This document shows positions 48,122 to 62,200 of a stretch of 64,000 nt of DNA, piece by piece. The translations under genes were made by a program, and so were the position numbers. Source of the DNA: Asterias rubens (lineage: Eukaryota > Echinodermata > Asteroidea > Forcipulatida > Asteriidae); contig NC_047076.1 in NCBI RefSeq assembly GCF_902459465.1, forward strand, positions 806,001-870,000. Reading direction: 5' to 3'. Positions within the stretch are counted from its first letter, which is position 1, and each line of letters starts with the position of its first letter. The notes under the pieces are model-generated. The model worked only from the letters and a program-made list of their open reading frames with translations. It was not told the DNA's origin and made no database searches.

Positions 48122-49347
48122 TCAGGCTATTAGGTATGAGTATTTATCTACGCAGCTTTGTTCAAAATTGTTTGATGTTTGAAACAGCGTATCAGGTTTT
48201 TAAAACAAAGTCAACACAAATATGGAAAATACAAAAATGTTGTATCCATCCAGCCTCATTGTAGTTCCTGTTAGTTAAATAGGAAAACATCAAAATGGCA
48301 TCCTGGCGAATATCCATTGTTATAGCTTTTTGAAAACATTTTAAAGGCCAAATAATTATGCCTGTCATTTTTGAAATGTCAACCAGTACACCAACTTTCT
48401 ATATTTTGTAGGAAATTGTTTTCCCTTTCTGTGTGTGTTGCAATATCATCTTATTTAAGATGAAACAAAAATCGGAAACGGTAAGTAAAGTAAGAAGAAC
48501 ATAATTCCTGCTTCAGGAGAAGTTGTGTTTGGGGATTTTCCTTTCAAGGAACTTTTAAAAATCTAGACAAAAATGTTTTAATATTTGAAATGTGTTTATC
48601 TTATCTACAAATGCTCATCTTTAGTCAAAATATGTTGTTTGTGTTCCAAGGACAGTTTGTAATTTGACCAAAAAGTAAAGTTTTGAAAAGGCTCATCTTT
48701 AGACGAAAGCATTTTGTGGTGTCTTTCCAAGGTTAATTGGTAATTTGCGGAAAAATGTGTGTACATTTTGAAACTCGTGTCTTTTCTGTAAATCACATTT
48801 TCTTTGTATGTAACAGCTTTTATGTAATGTAATGGCTTGTGTGTGAGGACATTTTAAAATTTTAAAGTAAACTTGTGATATTTTGAAACATGTATCTGTT
48901 TCATACTGTTGGTTTTGGGGGTCACTAATATGCGGTTTGTCCTTTGTAAATTTGACCAAAACCTTATTCAGGGTTTAGGTTTTGAAACGCAATTTTCTTT
49001 TTCGTTAATGCTGTTTTCTTTTATCAGAAATGGTGATTCTACCTCAACAGCAAATGTATATTGAATATTTATTAAAAAGTATAAACTTTTTGTTGCATAA
49101 ATTTCCATGAATTTACGTTTTTAATATAAATGTATACATATTATTTGTAAATTCATTATATCAATGTAAGTTTTTCTTCTTGTTCTCTAACTGTTCCGGT
49201 TCTTGGTTTGATTGTCAGCATATTGCGCCACATCACCTTGTAAACCATTCCATGGAGTTAGGTAAAAAGAATAGATTTCACAATTCAAAACGTAGTCCCA
49301 CATGTATGTACATGTACCTTGCGCAAGCTTGTAGGAAATACTGAATG
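48122..49347. other. ABCB 3' UTR / downstream sequence
   Basis: A/T-rich, no exon seen. Some short motifs recur ('ttgaaaaggctcatctttagac', 'aaatgctcatctttagtc'). Candidate poly(A) signals for the ABCB transcript are overlapping AATAAA motifs at 50409-50418, which would make a ~2.3 kb 3' UTR; nearer canonical ones are not evident. Confidence 0.45.
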
Positions 49348-49965
49348 TTAAAGATGCTATGTCAGATTTTGGGCCCCAAACATTGAGTGAATGGTATTTC
49401 AAAGAGTATCTTCTCTGACGAAAATGTCATTCCCTTCAATGAAAAAAAAAAATAAAATAGATAAAATTAGAAAGCTACTTTTGACCAATCAGAGCACGTA
49501 AACACATATTACACCAATAAATTATGAAGTCGTCATATAAAACCCCCAAAATCAATGCTTCTCAGCAAAAATATTTACAAAATGCTTGGCTTCAATCAAA
49601 TACTTACAAAACCTTTACATGAAAAACAAACCATAAATGAAAATACACGCTTTTGGGCCCCAAACATTGAGTGAATGGTATTTCAAAGAGTATCTTCTCT
49701 AACGACTACTTTTAATGGTCAGGAACCATGACAACAATTTTAAACGTTTCTTATAAAACACATAAGAATTGGTCACATGATATATTGTTGGGATCCCGAC
49801 AATTTTGCGCACTTTATTTCACTGCTACTAATAATTGGCGGACTTTTTTGAGCAATGGCTCAAATGAAAGCTTGTAACTTTCTTGACCCCCATCATAACA
49901 CCTATTGAATTTTAAATACAAATTTTTGGGTCAAATCGGCCAAAAATCTGACATAGCATCTTTAA
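49348..49965. mobile_element. TIR element with an internal copied segment
   Basis: The ends 'ttaaagatgctatgtcagattttggg' and 'ccaaaaatctgacatagcatctttaa' are inverted repeats. Inside, 49422-49653 is a second copy of 50689-50921 (~232 bp, roughly 95 % alike by eye). It is bracketed by a repeated 55 bp stretch 'ttttgggccccaaacattgag...tatcttctct' (49367-49420, 49651-49704). Confidence 0.8.
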
Positions 49966-50104
49966 AGCACCTGGAGCGTCACTGAGATACAGCTATTGCT
50001 TATGCGCACTGTACAAGCAGTCATTCTTAGTAATGTATGTTGTCTTGTATGTTTTGCTTTTTTTGTTGTGGGATTCTTTCGAGTCAGTCTTTCTTGAGTA
50101 AGGC

Positions 50105-50222
50105 TGTGTCTGAATTGACAGCTACGGCTGTTGCTAAGGGTGTTCCTTTACCTCAATGCATGATGACGCAGAAATCTAGCCATAGTCATAAGCTGTAGCC
50201 ATAATTTGGACAAGGCCTAAGT
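50105..50222. mobile_element. MITE-like palindrome, 'gctacggctgttgctaag' family
   Basis: 'aaggctgtgtctgaattgacagctacggc' and 'gctgtagccataatttggacaaggcc' are its ends. Confidence 0.65.
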
Positions 50223-50688
50223 CTTAATTTTAGGGCAATATTCTTGAGCTTTTATTTTTACATTCATTATATTTTTTTAAAGCAGGATCTTGTATGTATT
50301 ACTCAATTCCAGGGCTTGTAATATGTTTGGTCAAAGAGAGATGACACTTATACACATTTGGTATTATTTATATTAGTATGGTGTTTAATTAAAGCTGTTC
50401 TGGTGAACAATAAATAAACTGCGTAAAGATGGTAAGTTATTTTGTGTTGATAAATTAAAATAAAACAAAATCAAGAAGTAAAATATATACCTTTTCTTAG
50501 CAATTCGGTTGTTTTAATTATATATGAATGTAGATATATACAATAAACCTATGAAGATTTCCAAAGGTGCTAGCATTTCTGCGATATCACTGAAAAATCT
50601 TTAACGGTTCTGCCACTCAAATAAAATAATTCATAATCTGTTCTAACCCAGTAAGTTTTCAATGCCATTTAGATTAAGAGCGATTGCC

Positions 50689-50921
50689 AAATGTCATTCC
50701 CTTCAATGAAAAAAAATAATAAAATAGATAGAATTAGATAGCTACTTTTGACCAATCAGAGCACATAAACACATATTACACCAATAAATTAGGAAGTCGT
50801 CATAGAAAAACCCCAAAATCAATGCTTCTCAGCACAAATATTTACAAAATGCTTGGCTTCAATCAAATACTTACAAAACCTTTACATGAAAAAACAAACC
50901 ATAAATGAAAATACACGCTTT
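50689..50921. repeat. 232-bp segment also found at 49422-49653
   Basis: 'aaatgtcattcccttcaatgaaaaaaaa ... gaaaatacacgcttt', same order and near-identical sequence in both places. Terminal repeats are not obvious, so its mode of spread is unclear. Confidence 0.8.
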
Positions 50922-51572
50922 ATGATACAAACCTTTAAATTATTGCAAACAAATGTTTCTCAATATTCCTTAAAACTAAACCTGATACTCAATTGGCAGA
51001 GTTTCTTTGGAATTTGTTAAAAATATATTACTTGACCAGAACTTTTACACTTGGCAGTACAATTTTTGTTTCCCCCCCTGAAATCAATAAAATAAAGTTG
51101 GAACATTTCAATATAACTCTTAAAATAAAGAAATATAAACCAATACATATATTATTTAAATATTTCCTCCTATATGTGTTGTTTTTTCTAAGAGCTGCCA
51201 AGCAGAGAAAGGTGCTAAGTGATTTACTAAGCAAAAAAGATAACAAGGTACCAGTTACAGAGTATACATTACATTGTATTTTGCCTGGTAGCCCATATAT
51301 TAAGCCAAAGCCCTTCCTATGCTAAGTAAAAAGTCTGATGAGCTTGTCGATGTTTGGAAGTTGTCACATGGAGTTTGGTTAGTGGCCATGAGTTGATGAA
51401 AAGTGGTAGTATGTCTTGTATTTGAAACTCATGAGCAAGATACAACATTATAAGTAATTGAAACAGGTTGCACTGGACTGGCAGGTGGAATTTAATGGAA
51501 TATGAAGACATGTCTAATGGATGCTGGAACATTACTTCATGAACACAAGGTGAGTGATATGGAAAAGATGCC

Positions 51573-51950
51573 TATGAAAAATGTCGGTATCCTGCCACCA
51601 CTTTTTCATGTTATGAAAATTAAACGAGAACATGTATCTAATTTACTCAAATGAGATATTCCTTTGGGTAAATATAAGAGAAAAAGTGGTGGTGGTAGGG
51701 TTCTGATTAGCGGAGTGTGGGTTCGAGTCCCAGTCTTGACATTTGCGTCCTAAAGCAAGACACTTAACCCTTATTGCTTTGTCCTTCTAATGTGACGTTA
51801 AGCCACAGGTCCAATTTGGGAAAAGTTTTCGTATGGCGCCACCACTTTTTCATTCGATATAAAATAATATAGGAACTTATTTACCTGATTGATATATCCC
51901 TTTTTGTATAAATGAGTGAAAAAGTGGTGGCGCCATACGGAAAGTTATCC
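51573..51950. mobile_element. Two 'tggcgccaccactttttca' MITEs around a truncated SINE
   Basis: 51573-51690 is a diverged MITE ('ggtatcctgccaccactttttca' / 'gagaaaaagtggtggtggtag'), 51826-51950 a good one ('ttcgtatggcgccaccact' / 'gtggtggcgccatacggaaa'). Between and after them runs a 5'-truncated SINE of the 10612 type (51704-52216), so the second MITE sits inside the SINE. The SINE tail contains (GATA)n at 52172-52190. Confidence 0.75.
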
Positions 51951-52219
51951 CCAATTTGTTGTGTAATGCGTGTTAAAAAACAGTTACATGTACATTTACT
52001 ATGAGAGAAGGGGTTTGCCCCTAGGTTTCTGGTAGTGGCTGCTGAGTGCATCAAAGCACTATTCAAACCCTTGTGTTTTGCAAGGTACTACATAAATCGG
52101 TTTCATAATTCAAAGAATTCTATGACCTGTATTTTACATGTTTCTTTTTGTTAAAATGCCTTGAGTACATTAGATAGATAGATAGATAGGTAGATACATG
52201 CGCTGTATAAGACTAAATC

Positions 52220-53232
52220 TTTACTTTGTAACATGACATTACGTAGACGTTACAGATTTATGTAGCTAGCATAATTAAATAATCTCTGTATCAAATGCAA
52301 ATGGCAAGTATAAGGGCCTATGTTGGACCATTTTATTTAATTAAAAGCTGTCGATGTAGAGTATTTCATATAATTTCAAGTCATTAACCAAGAGGGAAAC
52401 TCACTGGGTAAATCTGGGCTTGAACAAAGAAAAATATCATAAATTTATAAAAAAAAATTGACAAAGAGTAATAATTTAAAGCACTCAGTGGGCTGGTTCA
52501 GTGTCCATTAAAGCACCTAGCCAGTACTGCAAATTACCATCATTTACAGGATTCCGTTTCATCTACAAATGATTTCTTCTTTACACTCTAAATAACAAAG
52601 GTCGGAGTTGAAAGGTGAAGGGATTAGATGATGAAATAAATCATTCCTTGATATGTAAACCATAACTATGTAAACCATATGTTGACCCAAAAAATGATTA
52701 AAATGAATAAATTAAATTTTGATTTAGTAATGTTGATTGTCAATCCTCCATTAAAGATGGGGTACTGATATAGATAAAAGTGATTTTACCTATCAGCAGC
52801 GAGTTTCCAAAAACACCAGGCGCCTTTTTTTCCTGTAACATACATATTATGTTAGGTAGGATTATTATATGAATCCGATCAAACTTATCAAACACAAATG
52901 TTTTTTATTATTTTAAATTTGTACCTTTTTTTCTTCAACTTGAACCCTTAAGAGACTACAGCCACCACAAATAGCTAGTACCAAGATACCCATAGAGGCA
53001 ACTCACAGCTGCAAGATCTGATCTTTCACTAAACTATAAGGGTCATTACTGAAATAGTCATGACATTCATTGACATATTTCATTATTCTTCAGGTTTTAA
53101 ATACAGTATCTATGTTTCTAAAAGCAAAATCAAATATCTATTTTTATAGAAATTAAGTCTGGACGATTGGTGATGGTCATACAGAAATTAAAAAAGCAAA
53201 CTGAGTACTTTTAAAAAAAGTTTGCTGCAGCT
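52220..53232. other. Convergent intergenic region / GPR155 3' UTR
   Basis: No gene seen. On the minus strand AATAAA (52909-52904) lies 324 bp beyond the GPR155 stop and is a reasonable poly(A) signal; another is at 52338-52333. Confidence 0.5.
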
Positions 53233-56200
53233 TTAAGTCACAACATGAAAGTCTTCACTTGTAGAATCCTCATCACTCGTGAACTTATACAACAATCCAC
53301 TATCGTGATACTGTTTCGTATCATGATCTTTATCAACGACCGTAATAATCTGACCAATCAGGAGCCTTTTGCTGTAAGAAACAGCGCCATCTCTGTCTGT
53401 TGCTAAGCCAACTTCAACTAACCAATCAACGAGGTCCAATCCATGGAATACTTCATGGTGATGAGCTTGCACACCAATTCTAAAGAACAAGGAAGAATGA
53501 ACGAGGATGATAAATTATGACTATTGTTACACATCCAGCAGCAGAAAATCGTTGAATAGGAGACGCACATGGGGAAATGTTAATTTTTAGATGAGGGAGG
53601 AAAAGCCAAATTGGCAAAAACCCTTGTTGGTTTTCTTGGGCATAAAACTGATACCTTTTTACATAATCCACATTTCTTTGAAGCATTCTAAATGCAACTT
53701 TAATATGCACCAAATGGAAATAGTTGTTGTAATCTATTGCATTCGGCAGTCAACTCAGATGTCATTCTTTGACTGAATTTGTTGCATTCAGCAGTCAAGG
53801 TGACTTCATATTGGTGTTGCATTTTGTTGTATTTGGCAGTCAACTTTTGTTCATGGTCCCACATACAAGCCAAGTCAACACTATGTGCATACTGTTTGCG
53901 TATAGCAGGGCAAACACCCTTGATCACAGTCCTAACACAAACAACATGCCTGCACAATGCAACAAAATCCCTTGTTGCATTCTGTTGTATTTGGCATGGT
54001 ATGTAGATGGACCCTAACGGGGTTAGGGTTAAACTATCAAAAGCTGCTGTAGGCTTTAACAAAAAGTTTTTATTGCCATTGATTTTAAGAGTGACTACCA
54101 AATGTACGTACCTTCCCTTTAAGAAAAAGACTCTATGGAGTTATTGTAAGAAAGTACATCCTTACCTGACATCTTTAAGAATATCTTTCTTGCATGATTC
54201 AATGTGATGTTGAGTGAACTGTTGAATGGTGTGTGACGTCTCAGAATCCATATCATCATCATCAGAAGATGATGTTCTCTTCTTTCTACATAACACTCGT
54301 TTCAATCTGTAATAACAAATATTCCAATTTTTAATATCCATGATCAGTAGGATTTGAAACTTTTTATGGTGGGAGTATAATCAGTTGAGGTTTGCGTTAG
54401 CACTATGTGTAAATCTCTTTGGAGTAGTGTTGGTTCTAAAAAGAACCGGTGATGGACAACTCTTACCGTGAGGTTACGGCAGCACCATGTGTAAATCTCC
54501 TTTGAGAAGTGTTGGTTCTAAAAAGAACCGGTGATGGACAACTTAATGTTTTGATCAGTATGCTCTGATCTTTGAGTTGAAATTTTCAATTGTCAACCCC
54601 CTGTTACTCTCAGAACCAACTTTAACTCAAAAGAGATTTACACATGGTGTTTATGAATGCAAACCTCACCTAACATCCATCATATTTTCCCCAAATCTTC
54701 AGGCAGAAAGAAAACAAAATCAGGAAACTGAAAGGTGCTTACAAAAATACAAACCACAGAGCCCGATCTAATACTGTAAAGGATAACATCTTTAGACTGA
54801 TACAGTTTCAATAGACACATTGCAAATGACATCACAGGCCCAAACAGCGCCCTCACTGAAGTAAAAGGAAAACCTAACATTGGCTGAGGCTTGTACGTGG
54901 CGCGTACACGCTTGCACTCGCAATAAAGGCTTTTTATACACAATCAGCAAACATTCAACAATCTGTTACAACATGTGCATTCAATATTTGTATGTAAACA
55001 TAAATTTTGAACAAGACACATCGAGCAGTGCAGAAAGAGTCCATCAAACATGGTAAACAAAAAAAGGAGAACAAGAGCAGGATATAACCTTTCTCAAAAA
55101 CTGAAAAATGCGGCATGCAAAAACAAAGCACAACAGTAAAGCATTGGCCCAACTTCATTCAGCTGAGTGCTTGAGCAGAAAATGTTACTTAGAAAGTTTG
55201 TGCTGAGCAAAAATAAGCATGATACCTGTCACAAATCACACATGTGACATAGCAGTTTAACTGGTACCCTTATTATGGTAAGCATAATATTGCTGTGCTT
55301 AGCTTAGTTTTGTGCTTAAGCAGACTCTATGAAAATGAGCCATGAGCCCACTTCCATAGAGCTGCTTAAACAGAGAAAGTTTCTGCTAAGCAAAATAAGC
55401 ATGATACCAGTCACAGGTAGCACATGTAACAAGATCGTTTGGCTGGTAACCTTATTCTTGTAGGCATAATTTTATTGTGCTTAGCTACTTTCTGTGCCTT
55501 AGCAGTTCTTTGTAATTGAGCCCTGGTAAATACCTACAATACAGCGAACAGCACAATCTGCATATACTATTTGCCTTATTAAGGTGCTAGAAAATTCACT
55601 TCCCTTTTGCAATTTGCTTGAAGTATGAACAGGGTTTTTAACATTTGCAGGAATTTATATTTTTCTATCCATGCATCAGGAGAGGAAATTAGTTAATACC
55701 TTTTATTTGTTGATATAAATACGAGTAAGCATTGACACATAATACTGAAGAAATGTAAGAAGAAAAATTTCATTAAAACTCCAGAAAATAGAAAACAAAG
55801 TGTTAGTTAAATCGTAGTATTCAAGCGTAAATTAAGGCAATACAGTTTTCCCGAATATGATTATTACAGGACTAAAAAAACACATCTGATCTTGCTTCTT
55901 CCTAATTTGAGGCCTCAAAGTGCAAGACACCTACGGTAACCCTCCTACTTTTTGACCATTTAAAATTATCAACTGTTGTTTTGGACAGAAAAAAGTATAC
56001 CATCTAATGAAGTAGTTGTTGCTACGAAAGCTTATTCAGTTTTTGTTATGTGATTAGTTTGTCTTTACTATTTTCTTGTGTCTCAGCCTGCAATGTAGGC
56101 CTAATATCATTTAGTGAAAGCATAAACACTACTGAACAGTCAACCCTCCTACTGTTTGACTATTTAACGCCATCTACAGTGGTTTTGACTGCTAGATAAA

Positions 56201-59200
56201 CTATGGCAGCCAGCAAGGTGATAGCTTAATGGTGAATGCATACACAGAAAACCCCACTAACGTATTACCATTCAATATCACCAACTTTGGTTTTGAATGA
56301 TAGAGAAACTATGCCAGCCTGGCAGTATGATTATGTGGGGAGTACATCCACACAGCAAACAAGTGCTAGATTAACTTAAGGAAATCAACTACACATTTTA
56401 CTTGTATTTTGTATGCATTTTCTTTTGTTGTTATTAAATTGCTTTAAAAACTGAAGAAAAGAAATTCAATAAATAAATAAAATTCAACTTACGCATTGAA
56501 GAATGGGATGATGACATTCCGGGTGTCGAAGCCAAACACAGCGAGGGTAAAGAACCCTTGGCAGTATGCCAAAACTGTGTCTAGAAACTCAAGCATTAAA
56601 TATAGCGAGTTTTGCGTCTCTCCGGTAACTTTCCATACGCACAATGAAAACCCCTACAAATACAGAAGAACATTGAAATCATTGAAAATGAGTATGGTTT
56701 GTCTGATTTGGTGGCTACAACACTGGCTATGGCTAGATTTCCTCATCAACATTGAAGTATAGGACATCTTTAGCAACACCCCTTAGCGACAGTCATAGCC
56801 ATCATTGCGGATAGGGCATACGGCAGATAGGATCCCTAATCCTAAAGCCTGGTTCATATTCCTGTCAATGCTAATCATTGCCATTATTGCGGATAGGGCA
56901 TACGACAGATAGGATCCCTAATCCTAAAGCCTGGGTTATATTCCTGTGAATGCTAATCATTGCCATCATTGCGGATAGGGCATACAGCAGATAGGATCCC
57001 TAATCCTAAAGCCTGGTTCATATTCCTGTGAATGCTAATCATTGCCATCATTGCGGATAGGGCATACGGCAGATAGGATCCCTAATCCTAAAGCCTGGTT
57101 CATATTCCTGTCAATGCTAATGCAATGCGAATTTAACGTGAATTTGATGTCACAACCCTTTTTCGCTGCGATATTCGCAAGAGAGTTGAGCACAACTCAA
57201 CTGACTGCGAATTTCGTTGCGAATTTGTGACGTCGATATTCATATCGCATTCGCAGGAAGTATGAACTGGGCTTCAGCCATGTTGCCCCCAGCATCAATT
57301 TACTGTAGTTGCCTTGTAATGAGAAGTAGGGAGTAAAGGCACCAAAGAGAAGAGCCTCAATACTCACAATTATCATAGACAGCAGTAGAAACAACAGCAG
57401 TAGAATGTGTCTGCTAAGCTGATGGGAGGCTGCTACATCATATGGATCTCCTCCCTCTGATGTCTGTAATGTCTTTAGATAATGTTGGTTGGTACGACGT
57501 CTACATGTCTCTCGCTGACTTGAGGAGCAACTTGCTGTGATTGAACAAGTCTGGTAGACTGTCCGCATATCTTCAATATCTTGATTGCCATTTTCTTTGA
57601 TCAAAAAGAGAAAACAGCGATGACTTGGGGAGGAAATTGGATGGGTCTGAATATTCCTGAAAATGGTTTGGCAGTCTTGGTTCCTTTTAATCTAGACCAA
57701 GAACCCATATGTTCAAATTCAGGTTCACAGACTCTCTCCACCACTAGAAACACATAAATACAAGATTTTGGGCACAATAAGCCATTTTGAGATATGGTGG
57801 AAACAATACTATGACACTATGTTTGGTTGGGGTAAATTTGTTCCCTCTCTTACCTTCACAAGATGGTCTGAGCATGCGATCTGTCTCACTCTCTGAATCA
57901 GTGTCTTCACTGGTAGGCTTGTTGGTAGGCAACATCTTCACATTGCTGAGATGACCAAAGCGGTCTTTACGATGGAGGATGACAAGAGCCGTCACAGCGA
58001 GCAAGAAATTAAAACCAAGAAGGATGATTGATGCCACCAACTAGAAAAACAAATTAATACCTCGTTAGGGACCATTCATACTAGTCAATGTTGACAATAT
58101 TTCATCTTTTTTCGAAATTGTGGGTGGGTGGGTCAAAAGAAATAACTGAAAATCGAAATTCAGTTTAAAAAATATACAAAAAGGGGAAAAAAATAAGAAA
58201 AATATAAAGGAACAAAAAATCACAGAACAAATTTCATCCACATTTTTTGAGAGAGCAGAAACTCATAATATCGAACTGAAAACTGTTGTACAATGTTTTA
58301 TGTACCGAGTGATTTGCATGTGGATTTGTTTTCACAGAACTCGGGAAAGTACCGAGTATACAGTGCTTAACACACCTTGGTATAAGGGTAAAAAAGAAAA
58401 TAAAACCAAAATAATTAGTTTCAATTGAAGAAATTAGAAAAAAAGTGGGCGAGTTTACCTGGGCCATTCCATATTGGAACACAACATTGGATGCATCATT
58501 CTTATAGACTGGAGGTGCAACCGCAACGAGGATGGCTACCAGTAGAGTTGGTAACCTGCAGACAAGATTTTACATTGGAACATTATTAACCAGTCAGAGT
58601 GTTTTGATCATATCACATGATGACTAAGTGACCAATCATTGTGTCTGTTTAGCATCACATATAAACTCAATGAACATACCAGAGCCAAATTTCATGGCTC
58701 TGCTGACCACCCAACTCTGCCCTTACATGTATGATCACCATTCTCTGCTTACTGTGCAAGCGCAGAATTTCTGTGCTTGCTCTTGCACAGTAAGCGAGGA
58801 ATGCCTATTGACATGCATTACGCGCACAAGCAATTTCCTGCTAGCCCATAAAATATGCTTAACATAAGCGCGCAGAACCATGAAAATGACCCCAATGGAA
58901 AAAATGCATTCCATTTTTACTTCATCATTTAAAAATTGATTATAAAAATGATTTATATTGTAATAACAAAGTTATTTTCCAAATATCTTTATAACATAGG
59001 ACACTTACGCCCATCCATAGATGTAAAATAACGGACGGAGCCGAAGGACAACACAGAGACCTCGGCATCTCATAATACAAAGAGCTACAGCTATGAGGGC
59101 CGCCCAGCATCGTGAGCTGAATACACCAACTAGTAAGATGATTGCTTTAGGAATATTAATCCAGCTGGATTCATTGACAGTTACTTTACATAAGACGATC

Positions 59201-62200
59201 CCGATGGACGCTAGGAACTGAGGTAAGAGAAAAACAAAAGAAACAATTAGATTCAAAGTTGTGATTATTGATTCTGGTAAAGGGAAAATTATTTTCCCTT
59301 AAAGCCAGTGGAAACTATTGGTAATTGTCAAAGACTAGCCTTCACAGTTGGTGTATCTCAACATATGCATAATATCGGTCATCGAACTTGCGAGATAATA
59401 ATGAAAGAAAAAAACACCCTTGTCACACGAAGTTCTGTGCGTTTAGATGGTTGATTTCGAGAACTCAAGTTCTAAGCTTGAGGTCTTCAAATCAAATTCG
59501 TGGAAAATTACTTTTTTCTCGAAAACTGTGGCACTTCAGAGGGAGCTGTTTCTCACAAGGTTTTATACCATCAACCTCTCCCCATTACTCGTCACCAAGA
59601 AAGGTTTTATGCTAATAATTATTTTGAGTAATTACCAATAGTGTCCACTGCCTTTAAGTAAATGGCACCTTTGAGGGCAAAAGTACACAAGCTGCAACTC
59701 AAGGTTGAACTTTGGACATATTCGCTCCGTTTTTTGGGGCAATATCTCACAAATGTGAACACCTTTTGAAATTTTTAGATGTTAGTTTTATTGTGTACTT
59801 AGACTACATTTATATAGGATTTAAAATATAGAACAATTACTTTGTCTGAAAGAAAAAAATTGAATACCTGAGCAACGACCAGATGTGTAGTAAAATGATG
59901 AGGGATTATGTTGGTTCTCTTACTCAATATGAATACAATCAAGATCCAAACCTAGTAGGAAATAAAGATAAGAATTAGAAAGGATTTTCAAGAAACCTAA
60001 CATCTTTTGATTTCATTTGGAAAATAAATTATTGCTTGATACATAAACCCTGCTAGTCTTAGTAACATTTCCAGTGAGTTGACCAAGCATTTGAAACCAT
60101 ACTACTGCACAAGTTATATAGGGTGGCAACACTGTGCAGAGGTGCACTGTGTGGATGTATTCAGCACATATCATATTGCAGGCTAGGATAGTTTGTCTAT
60201 CATTCATAACTACAGTAGATGATTGATTGGTTAGACAGTAGGAGGGTTGACTCTGTACTGATGCATTCACCACATGGAAGTATATTAGGATAGCATAGTT
60301 TGTCTATCACTCAAAACCACAGTGGATGATATTGAATGGTCAGATAGTAGGAGGGTTGACTGTGTATGGTGTAGATGCATTGACCACATGATATCATATT
60401 GCAGGCTGGCATAGTTTATCTATCATTCAAAACCACAGTTGATGACATTGAATGGTCAGACAGTAGGAGGGTTGACTGTGTATGGTATAGGTGCAACCAC
60501 CACATGATATCATATTGCAGGCTGGCATAGTTTATCTATCATTCAAAACCACAGTGGATGATATTGAATGGTCAGACAGTAGGAGGGTTGACTGTGTACC
60601 GGGTAGATGCATTCATAGCATGATATTGGAGGCTGGCTTAAGCTATCATTCAAAACCAAAGTGGATGATATAACACAATCAAAGGGTAGGAGGGTTAACA
60701 CAAAGTACTATTGAAGGCAAGAGAGTTTACTTACACAGCAAGCGATACCGATGCATCCAACGTCAACCATAGTCGCTGAGAGTAAAGCGCTTGTTTCCTC
60801 ACTAGTCTGTATTGGCAACATTGACATAGTGGCTGTAATGAACATAATAGGAGCAGCTGCAAATGTGCACAGTACCATCGATGTCGCAACCTGAAATTGA
60901 CAAACAAGTTTTCTACGTTGAGTAGTTTGTTTAAAATATGTTGCAGGCCTTAAACTTCATTCTTGAAGGGGCACAGCAGTAATACTCTAGTAAGGGGGTA
61001 CTTCTATTAGGAAAATGTAAATTGGCAAAGTGCACCACAGCAAAAACACAAGAGCACCACGGCAATTGCTGATGGTGCAATAGGTTATTTCGAGGCATGT
61101 GTTGAAAAAAGTTGATTCTGAGATGTGGCTAGTAAAATGACCAGCACAACAAACCAACCGAAGAAGAATTACAGGCTACTGTGAAGGAATAGGATGCAAT
61201 GATCAATGTCTGATTTCAGGATTTGACAATACTATAATATTTCAGTCCCTTGCAATAAAACTTAAAGGAAAATCAGACTCAGAGCACTGAAATAAGATTG
61301 TTTTTACAAAGTCTACTAACCACATCCATGGACTGCTGGTAGAGGCTAGCAAACAAGTAAACTGTTGGCGCTGTAGGAATAGTACTGTACAGGAATCCAA
61401 ATGTTGCAAAGCTATCGGTCATATTAGCGTCAGTTCCTCCAGGTTTTAGAACTAAGACGACTTGACGGGTCAACAGAGGCAAGACGATTCTGAGGAAGGG
61501 GATGTTAGTAAATGGAGAGTCAAACACAGAACAGGAGTGAAATTTATAAAATAGACAACAAGACCGTCTGAGGAATTAAAAACGGAATTTGCTCATTAAA
61601 AAGGGCCCAGCTTATGTGGACAGTCTTCGCTTGTCCAAGTGCTACGGGTTTGGCCTGGCACTTACCTGGACTCTCAGTGGCAGTGGTTTTCCCACTTAGT
61701 GTCCTGATGTTATTTCTGTTTTTTTTTAAAAGTTATTCTCTGAAAGCTTTGTATCTCTAGAAAAAGGCACTATATCAATGTTGATTTTTAGTTTGCAGTA
61801 ACACCATGTGTATCTCTACTTGCTGGGTAGATTATGTTCTTTTGAGAACTTGTCTTGTTATATATTCTACTACCGTGGAGTAGATTTTTAGAATTCAGGA
61901 GAACTCTCAGTTCCTCTGAGTCCTGCTTATTAACTACTACCTGGGCGGAAGGAAGGAAATCGGACTGGCCTACTACTTTCGCTTCGTTGATTGAGGGGAC
62001 TTCGTCTTATTAACTTCACTTCCGCTGAGTTCTGAATTGGTCTCAACGTTTCGGCTGGCTTGCTCTAGTATATAATGATACCTCACCATGCAATACCTCA
62101 AGTCCCATATCATAGTTGTTATTACTAAAAATATTACAGTAAACACCAATAACACTTACAGTTTACATCCGATGAGTAGAATCGGAGTCAAGAAGAACAT

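Noticed and set aside
53700..54101. 133-codon minus-strand frame in a GPR155 intron
   Set aside because: It is made of imperfect repeats of 'ttgcattcggcagtcaa' type sequence and has no recognisable motif or splice context.
57197..57367. Extension of the GPR155 exon frame beyond 57368
   Set aside because: A strong donor (ATT|GTGAGT) ends the exon at 57368. The extension runs into a MITE, while exon 56653 joins in phase.
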